From: Rubrivivax sp.
GTDB lineage: Bacteria; Pseudomonadota; Gammaproteobacteria; Burkholderiales; Burkholderiaceae
DNA length: 10,682 nt
Direction of reading: 5' to 3'
Assembly: GCA_004211235.1 (NCBI GenBank)
Contig: SEEY01000117.1
Location: forward strand, 1 to 10,682
The notes beneath the pieces are model-generated. The model was not told the origin of the DNA, did not search any database, and saw only the letters and a list, made by a program, of their open reading frames with translations. The translations under genes were made by a program, and so were the position numbers. Of this stretch, positions 6,323 through 10,682 are shown one piece after another; positions within the stretch are counted from its first letter, which is position 1; each line of letters starts with the position of its first letter.

Positions 6323-6727
6323 TCAGCGGCCCGCCGGTGCCGGCTTGCGGCGGCGCTGCCACTGCTCGACGGCGCTGACGACGCTTTCCCAGATCCGCCG
6401 GTCGAAGGTGACGGCGGCGAAGAGATTGTCCTTGCTGGGCTGCTGGCGCACGGCCGTGCCGGCCAGTTGCTCCAGCAGGCCGCGCGTGGCGGCCACCCAG
6501 CCGGGCAGGTCGGCAAACATCGAGCCGACGCGGTGGAACAGCAGGCCGCGGTGCAGTTCCGTCGCCGTCAGCGAGGGCTCGGCCACCACGCGCAGAAAAA
6601 TACGCGCCCGGCCTTCGCCAAGCAGTTCGATACAGAGCTCCCGCCGCCAGCCTGTCAGGGACTGCTCCGGCGTCAGGACCATCGGAGCTTCATCAATTTC
6701 CAGAGTCATGGTGGGAGTCTGCACCAT
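6323..6727 (-). CDS. Hypothetical protein, 134 residues, family not recognised
   Basis: I do not recognise a family. The protein lacks a signal peptide and membrane helices and looks like a small mixed alpha/beta cytoplasmic protein. The N-terminal third is strand-like (TLEIDEAP, RRELCIELLG, ARIFLRVV), the middle has LHRGLLFHRVG, and the C-terminus is a charged helix (IWESVVSAVEQWQRRRK). One Cys is present. Start: ATG 6725-6727 has GAAGG about 9-10 bases upstream; an internal ATG at 6707-6709 lacks a ribosome-binding site. It lies downstream of the lipoprotein gene on the same strand after a 93-base gap, so it may be the last gene of that operon or have its own promoter. Codon composition matches its neighbours, which supports its being a real gene. 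Confidence 0.65.
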   Translation of the reverse strand: MVQTPTMTLEIDEAPMVLTPEQSLTGWRRELCIELLGEGRARIFLRVVAEPSLTATELHRGLLFHRVGSMFADLPGWVAATRGLLEQLAGTAVRQQPSKDNLFAAVTFDRRIWESVVSAVEQWQRRRKPAPAGR

Positions 6728-6820
6728 GGCCGGCGACCTTCGGACACCGGGTGTATCGCAATGCTTCGCAACGGCCGTGTGCTACTCGCCCGGTGACGAC
6801 AGGTTGCGGCCTGTTTCGGC
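6728..6820 (-). promoter_or_regulatory. Gap upstream of the 134-residue gene with an inverted repeat
   Basis: The 93-base gap holds a small inverted repeat ACACC-g-GGTGT at 6744-6754, 17 bases before the start codon, and a direct TTGCGA repeat on the minus strand a little further upstream. These could mark an operator or promoter, but no clear -10/-35 pair is seen. A CGGCTC/GAGCCG palindrome at 6817-6830 overlaps the lipoprotein stop and lacks a T-run. Confidence 0.25.
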
Positions 6821-8659
6821 TCAGGAGCCGCCGACCGAGAAGCTGACGCCGGAATAGCCGCTCTGGAACAGCGAGATGGGCCGCCCGGCCCAGCGCGAGA
6901 CCTCACGCTGCAAGGCTGCAAATTCCGGCCCTTCCTGCTTGTACGCATGGATGGAGCCGATCTTGAGCACGCGCGCATCGCCCGCACCCACCACGGTGGA
7001 GTCGTAATAACCGCTCACCAGCACGGCACCCAACTTGGCGCCAGGCTCCAGCCGCAGCTGCCATTGCACCGGCTCGTAGGAGCACAGCACAAGCACCAGC
7101 GGTCGGGGCGAACGCCGCACGTTCACCACCACGCGGCCTGTACTGCGCGACTGGCCCGGCTGGGCAATCTTCTCGCGCGCCTCGTAGATGCCGACACCCT
7201 CCACCTGGGCGTTCTGCACCGAGGCCAGCAGCGGCGACCCCGTCTGCAGCGCGGGGCTTGCGGCGACGCGTTGCTGCTCGGCCTCGACCTGCGCCAGCTT
7301 GTGGAGATTGGCTTCTTCGAGGGCAGCGGCCACCACGTCGGCCACCGGCCGGGGCGCGGTGGTGTCCAACTGCTCGGACAGCCACAAGGTCGGAAGGCTT
7401 TGCTGCATCAGGCGCCTGATGGCCGGCACATAGCCGATGGAGCGACGTGCAGCGGCTCCTTCCACGCGCGCCAGCGTGCCGGCCGTCGCGTCGAACAGAT
7501 AGTTGCCGTTGTGCGAGCTGCCCGCGACGGTATCGCTGGGCACCAGCAGGTCCAGCACGAACTGATCCGGCTTGGCCGTGGGCGCCGCGGCCTGGACGAG
7601 GATGGGCATGAAGCTGTGCTCCTGCACCTCCAGCGTCGTCAGATCCAGCCGGACGAGCTTGCGGTCTCCCGCCAGAACCCACTGCTTGCCATCCGGCGAA
7701 AGTTGCCCCTGGCCCGATGTGAGGCCCATCAGCCGCGGGTCGACGCCGGGCTTCTCGGCCACTGCCGTGATGCTGAACTTGCCCCCCTGCTCCTGCGCTT
7801 CGAGTTGGTAGAGCCCGGGAAAGGTCAGCAGGTTGAAGCGGTTGCCCTGGCCCGGCACCGGCAGCAGTGCCTCGTTGGAATGGGAACCCATGGTGTTGAC
7901 GACGACAGCGACTTCCTCGCCACTGTTCAGGCTGAACAAGGACGACGGCTTGTTGCCGGCACTGCCGAGGCCGATGAACCAGGGGCTCAGCCAACGCATG
8001 GACCGCACATCCGGCAGCTCAAGCAGCGTCTCTCCGCCCTCGACGGCACGGATGCGCAGCGCACCGGACACGGTCTGGGCAAACAGCCGGCCATTGGGCG
8101 CCAGGTTGGCGCCGCCACCGGCACCTCGCTCCTTGAACACCGTGCGCCCCCCGTCCAGCGCGACCAATTCCAGTCCGTCGGCCGCCGTCACGGCGACCAG
8201 CGACGACTGCGCACTGGGCGTACCGGCGAGACGACCCGACAGCGTGATGGACGGAGGAATGTCGCCCACGGCCGCAGCCGGCTGAGCCAGCAGCAGACGC
8301 ACGCGCTGCGCGCCGATCCAACGCGTCAGCTTGCGGTCGAAGTCTGCAAAGCAGGCCTTGTTGTTCACGGCGGCGCGGACTTCATCGCTCGAATGGCGCC
8401 AGGTGGGCGTGAAGTCCGGGCTGCAGGACATGGCGCGGGCGCGCATGCGGGCACTCCAGGCGCTGTCGAACGAGTCGCGGCCCGCCTTCGCTTCGCCGGA
8501 CTGCTCGACCAGACGCTCCCGGGCCTGCCGGATGTCGATGCCGAGCGGGGCTGCCGCATTGATGCGTTCTTCCGCATTGCCAAAGCGCTGGCGCAGATCG
8601 CAGCCGGCCAGCAGGAGAGCCAGGGCCGAAACGGCCAGAAGGGTCAGCAGACGATGCAT
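6821..8659 (-). CDS. Lipoprotein with propeller-like central region and distinctive C-terminal domain
   Basis: The product is 612 residues. A lipoprotein signal (hydrophobic residues 3-17, lipobox LLAG-C20) precedes Asp at +2, which in E. coli favours retention in the inner membrane. Residues about 25-125 look helical with C79 and C103, possibly a disulfide. Residues about 130-430 carry repeated strand patterns like WD40/TolB-type propellers (LAPNGRLFAQ, QLSPDGKQWVLAG, KLVRLDLTT). A linker rich in A/E/Q (about 440-480) leads to a C-terminal domain with GVGIYEAREK, LVLVLCSYEPVQW and VLVSGYYDSTVVG, ending SGYSGVSFSV. I recall similar C-terminal patterns in other secreted bacterial proteins but cannot name a family. 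The start is 7 bases after the upstream gene's stop with no ribosome-binding site, suggesting translational coupling. Function unknown. Confidence 0.85.
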   Translation of the reverse strand: MHRLLTLLAVSALALLLAGCDLRQRFGNAEERINAAAPLGIDIRQARERLVEQSGEAKAGRDSFDSAWSARMRARAMSCSPDFTPTWRHSSDEVRAAVNNKACFADFDRKLTRWIGAQRVRLLLAQPAAAVGDIPPSITLSGRLAGTPSAQSSLVAVTAADGLELVALDGGRTVFKERGAGGGANLAPNGRLFAQTVSGALRIRAVEGGETLLELPDVRSMRWLSPWFIGLGSAGNKPSSLFSLNSGEEVAVVVNTMGSHSNEALLPVPGQGNRFNLLTFPGLYQLEAQEQGGKFSITAVAEKPGVDPRLMGLTSGQGQLSPDGKQWVLAGDRKLVRLDLTTLEVQEHSFMPILVQAAAPTAKPDQFVLDLLVPSDTVAGSSHNGNYLFDATAGTLARVEGAAARRSIGYVPAIRRLMQQSLPTLWLSEQLDTTAPRPVADVVAAALEEANLHKLAQVEAEQQRVAASPALQTGSPLLASVQNAQVEGVGIYEAREKIAQPGQSRSTGRVVVNVRRSPRPLVLVLCSYEPVQWQLRLEPGAKLGAVLVSGYYDSTVVGAGDARVLKIGSIHAYKQEGPEFAALQREVSRWAGRPISLFQSGYSGVSFSVGGS

Positions 8660-8666
8660 GGAGGTG

Positions 8667-9701
8667 TCAGAGCTTGTAGGTCAGCTGCGCCCGGTTCGTG
8701 CCGGAGTCGTACGTCCAGATGTGGGTGACGCTGGCCTTGCGGACGTTGACGATGGCCACCAGGCCGCCGCGCGCCGCCACGGTGAGACCGGAGGCATGCG
8801 GCACGCGGTCGAAGGTGGCCCGCAACCCGGGCAGCAGCTCGGCCAACGGCCGAACCCGCTCGACGGCACCGTCAGCATTGAAGGTCACGAGCTCGGCGTC
8901 CTGCGAGATCGCCACGAATTTGCCGCTCACTGGGTCGAATGCCAGGCTCAGCAGATTGGGCGTCTTCAGCGCGCGGGCATCGAGCCAGGTGTGCTTGCGC
9001 GTGTCGTAGCGGTAGAAGTAGCCGTCGCCGCCGCCGGTGGTCACGATGGCCAGCATGCCGTTGCGCGTGTCCCAGGCGATCCCCGAGGCCCACGACAGGC
9101 GGGGCAGGTTGCCGGGCGGATGAAGTTTCTGGGCCGGCCCGCCGAAGCCCTTGGGCAGCCAGGCAAGTGTGGCGCCATTGCCTTGCAGGGCATAGGCTTC
9201 GGTGCCGTTGTCGTTCACCGCTGCCGCGCCGGGCGCCTCGCGTTCGACGATGCTGCCCCCACGCACCGAGCCGTCGCGGCGCTGGCCATCCCTGGGGCCG
9301 GCATTGGTCCATGCCAGTCGGTCGCCATCGACGCTCAGCAGATCGAAATTCAATCGCACCCGCGGCGCTTCGGGAAAGGCTTGCCGTTCCGGTGCCCGCT
9401 CCACGGCCCTGGGCGGTGCGCCCCACGCCGACGCGTCCGGCGCAGGTACCGCCGTGTCGCCATCGTTGCCCCGGATGCTCCAGGCGTCGTTCGCGCGGGG
9501 CCGTGGCGGCAGCGCGAGGGGCCGGGCCGCTGGCGCCGCCTCCGTGGGCAGGACGCGGGCGCCGCCTGCATCAGGGCAGGGCTGGGCTTGGTAGGCCACC
9601 TTGCCGGCGGCATCGGTGCACTTGTAGACGGCGGCCGCCGCCGGCCCGCTGGCGAGCGCCCATGCCGGCAGCGCCACCAGCGTGCACAAGACTCTTCTCA
9701 T
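8667..9701 (-). CDS. Exported DUF4124-domain protein with propeller-like C-terminal region
   Basis: The product is 344 residues. A Sec signal peptide (about 1-24, probable cut after the alanine run GPAAAA) is followed by a DUF4124 domain with VYKCTDAAGKVAYQ and paired C28/C42. A proline- and alanine-rich linker (about 50-115) leads to a region of repeated strands that reads like part of a beta-propeller: RLAWTNAG, SGIAWDTRNGMLAIVTTGGG, YFYRYDTRKHTW, LLSLAFDPVSGKFVAIS, HIWTYDSG. It is probably periplasmic. DUF4124 is common in proteobacterial envelope proteins and has no settled role. Start: ATG 9699-9701 with AGGGAG about 8 bases upstream. The stop lies 7 bases before the lipoprotein start, so the two are almost certainly co-transcribed and likely act together. 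Likely first gene of the operon. Confidence 0.85.
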   Translation of the reverse strand: MRRVLCTLVALPAWALASGPAAAAVYKCTDAAGKVAYQAQPCPDAGGARVLPTEAAPAARPLALPPRPRANDAWSIRGNDGDTAVPAPDASAWGAPPRAVERAPERQAFPEAPRVRLNFDLLSVDGDRLAWTNAGPRDGQRRDGSVRGGSIVEREAPGAAAVNDNGTEAYALQGNGATLAWLPKGFGGPAQKLHPPGNLPRLSWASGIAWDTRNGMLAIVTTGGGDGYFYRYDTRKHTWLDARALKTPNLLSLAFDPVSGKFVAISQDAELVTFNADGAVERVRPLAELLPGLRATFDRVPHASGLTVAARGGLVAIVNVRKASVTHIWTYDSGTNRAQLTYKL

Positions 9702-9760
9702 TGGACTTTCTCCCTGGGCGCACGCGGCCGGGCCGCCGCGCCTGAAGGGGCGAATTCTGT

Positions 9761-9774
9761 GTGTCGGCCGACAC
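9761..9774. promoter_or_regulatory. Perfect 14-bp palindrome upstream of the envelope operon
   Basis: GTGTCGGCCGACAC is a perfect palindrome centred about 66 bases upstream of the DUF4124 gene start, in the 159-base gap after the MOSC gene. Size, symmetry and place fit a dimeric repressor or activator site. In GC-rich DNA such palindromes also arise by chance, and no matching second copy was found in the window by eye. Confidence 0.35.
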
Positions 9775-9802
9775 TTCGCCGCGGCTGCATTTCACGGTCA
9801 CA

Positions 9803-9818
9803 GCGCCTCTTCGGGCGC
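9803..9818 (-). terminator. Hairpin downstream of the MOSC gene
   Basis: GCGCC and GGCGC pair as a 5-bp stem around a 6-base loop, about 43 bases after the MOSC stop on the minus strand. No U-tract follows on that strand, so this is only a weak terminator candidate. A second short GCGG/CCGC pairing lies nearer the MOSC stop. Confidence 0.2.
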
Positions 9819-9860
9819 GGTGGCAACTTTCACCTCGCAGCGGTGATTGCCGCCGCAGCT

Positions 9861-10352
9861 TCAGGCCACGCCGATGCTGTCGCCCACCCGGATCGCCCCG
9901 CCTTCGAGGATGCGCGCCGTCATGCCGCCATGGCCGCGCATGGCCGCATAACCGCCCGGTCCGATGACCTCCTCCATGCGCGAGCACGGCGCGCAAGGCC
10001 CGACGATCTGCAGCAGCGCGTCGCCGACGCGCAACGTCGCATTCTTCAGCGACAGCAGGTTGATGCCGGAGACGACGAGGTTGCGGCGCAGGTCCACCGG
10101 CTCAAGCGGGCCGCTGCGTGCGAAGGCGGCGATCAGCGGCAGATGTTCCTGCTGGATCAGCGTCACCTGCCGTGTCGACAGCTCGGCCTCGCCGCGCTTG
10201 CCGAGGCGGTCATCCGCCAGGCCGATGCCGGCCAGCGCCATCGTCTCCTCGACGGTGCGCGCCGGGTCACGCGGATTGCCCCGCACGACGATGGCTTCGA
10301 CGCGGCCCTGGATGTGGGCCGGCGGGATCATCAGGTCACGGATCGATTTCAT
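9861..10352 (-). CDS. MOSC-domain protein (stand-alone)
   Basis: The product is 163 residues, the length of single-domain MOSC proteins. MOSC domains occur at the C-terminus of eukaryotic molybdenum-cofactor sulfurases and in bacterial proteins such as YiiM and YcbX, which handle Mo cofactor and help reduce N-hydroxylated compounds. Visible marks: VEAIVVRGNPRDP at about 18-30, an acidic GIGLADDR segment, RRNLVVSGINL at 89-99, and GPCAPCSRM with C120 and C123 before GGYAAMRGHGGMTARI; C123 probably matches the conserved MOSC cysteine. Start: ATG 10350-10352 overlaps the upstream regulator's stop by one base (TGATG) and has GGAG seven bases upstream, so it can be both coupled and independently initiated. 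Substrate unknown; Mo cofactor binding is inferred from the family. Confidence 0.9.
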   Translation of the reverse strand: MKSIRDLMIPPAHIQGRVEAIVVRGNPRDPARTVEETMALAGIGLADDRLGKRGEAELSTRQVTLIQQEHLPLIAAFARSGPLEPVDLRRNLVVSGINLLSLKNATLRVGDALLQIVGPCAPCSRMEEVIGPGGYAAMRGHGGMTARILEGGAIRVGDSIGVA

Positions 10353-10682
10353 CAGGCTGCTCCGCGCGCGTAAGGCGCCAGCATGCGGGCGAGGTGGTCG
10401 TCGCCTTCGTCCGCGGCCGGCAGCAGGGCGCGGCCCTCGATGCCCTGCAAATGCGCCGTCATCAGGCCGACGGCCTTCTCGGCGTCGCCCTCGCGCAGCG
10501 CCTTGATGAGGTCGCGGTGCTCGTTGATGGCGCACTCCGACGAGTGCGGCCGGCCGTGCACGGCGAGGATGAGCGAGCAGCGGGTCGCCACCTCGTCGAG
10601 GTAGCGCCGCAGGATGGGGTTGCCCGCCATCTCCGCCAGCTTGACGTGGAACTCGCCGGCGAGGCGGATCGACGCGGTCGGC
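10352..10682 (-). CDS. GntR-family regulator, FCD (FadR-type) ligand-binding domain, partial, 5' end outside window
   Basis: The last 109 codons are visible and continue in frame past the window edge; the internal ATG at 10628-10630 is not the true start. The sequence is the C-terminal FCD helical domain: GEFHVKLAEMAGNPIL, then NEHRDLIKALREGD and LMTAHLQGIE. The three histidines at metal-binding positions are encoded at 10646-10648, 10517-10519 and 10451-10453. The acidic residue often found four before the first His is Ala here (AGEFH), so metal binding may differ from FadR-type members with an Asp ligand. The N-terminal winged helix must lie beyond the window. It overlaps the MOSC gene start and may control it. 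The ligand is unknown; FCD regulators usually sense small organic acids. Confidence 0.9.
   Translation of the reverse strand, partial: PTASIRLAGEFHVKLAEMAGNPILRRYLDEVATRCSLILAVHGRPHSSECAINEHRDLIKALREGDAEKAVGLMTAHLQGIEGRALLPAADEGDDHLARMLAPYARGAA

Noticed and set aside
6817..6830. CGGCTC-AG-GAGCCG palindrome at the lipoprotein stop as a terminator
   Set aside because: Loop too small, overlaps the stop codon, and no U-tract follows on the minus strand.
6947..10373. Long open frames on the plus strand opposite the envelope genes and MOSC gene
   Set aside because: Translations are His/Arg/Gln-rich without domains, and they run across several real minus-strand genes with recognisable signal peptides and motifs.
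1..10682. CRISPR arrays, tRNAs, insertion sequences, phage or integrase genes
   Set aside because: No regularly spaced repeats, tRNA-like cloverleaf, transposase motifs or terminal inverted repeats were seen by eye on either strand.

Overview
The window is about 10.7 kb of very GC-rich DNA that is densely coding, with third codon positions almost all G or C. The gene families (DksA/TraR-type zinc finger, LysE exporter, MocR and GlxA/FtrA-type regulators, DUF4124 protein, MOSC, FCD-GntR) together with the base composition suggest a Burkholderiales-type betaproteobacterium. This is inference from style and family mix, since no rRNA or other phylogenetic marker is present. I see no tRNA, rRNA, insertion sequence, phage gene, integrase or CRISPR array, so the window reads as ordinary chromosome, mostly regulation, transport and envelope functions.

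Layout. (1) 1-227, minus: 5' part of a YCII/DGPF-type small protein, divergent from what follows. (2) 470-4215, plus: a membrane sensor histidine kinase with no response regulator beside it; a short DksA/TraR-like zinc-finger protein; a LysE/RhtB-type exporter; and a MocR-type regulator whose start codon overlaps the exporter's stop (TGATG). (3) 4217-5221, minus: a SLAC1/TehA-family transporter ending one base from the MocR stop. (4) 5222-5338: divergent promoter region with two near-identical 20-bp direct repeats 43 bp apart. (5) 5339-6292, plus: an AraC regulator with an N-terminal DJ-1/PfpI-like domain. (6) 6323-9701, minus: a run of three genes, transcribed as a DUF4124/propeller-like exported protein, a lipoprotein with a propeller-like region and a distinctive C-terminal domain, and an unrecognised 134-residue protein. 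(7) 9861-10682, minus: a GntR/FCD regulator (5' end outside the window) overlapping a MOSC-domain protein by one base.

How genes may work together. Three regulator-effector pairings stand out: exporter plus MocR (translationally coupled), SLAC1 transporter plus AraC/DJ-1 regulator (divergent, shared control region with repeats), and FCD-GntR plus MOSC (overlapping). The least explained part is the 6323-9701 envelope operon. Its two large products are both predicted to leave the cytoplasm and both carry propeller-like repeats, and it is the best candidate here for something undescribed. No function can be assigned to it from sequence alone.
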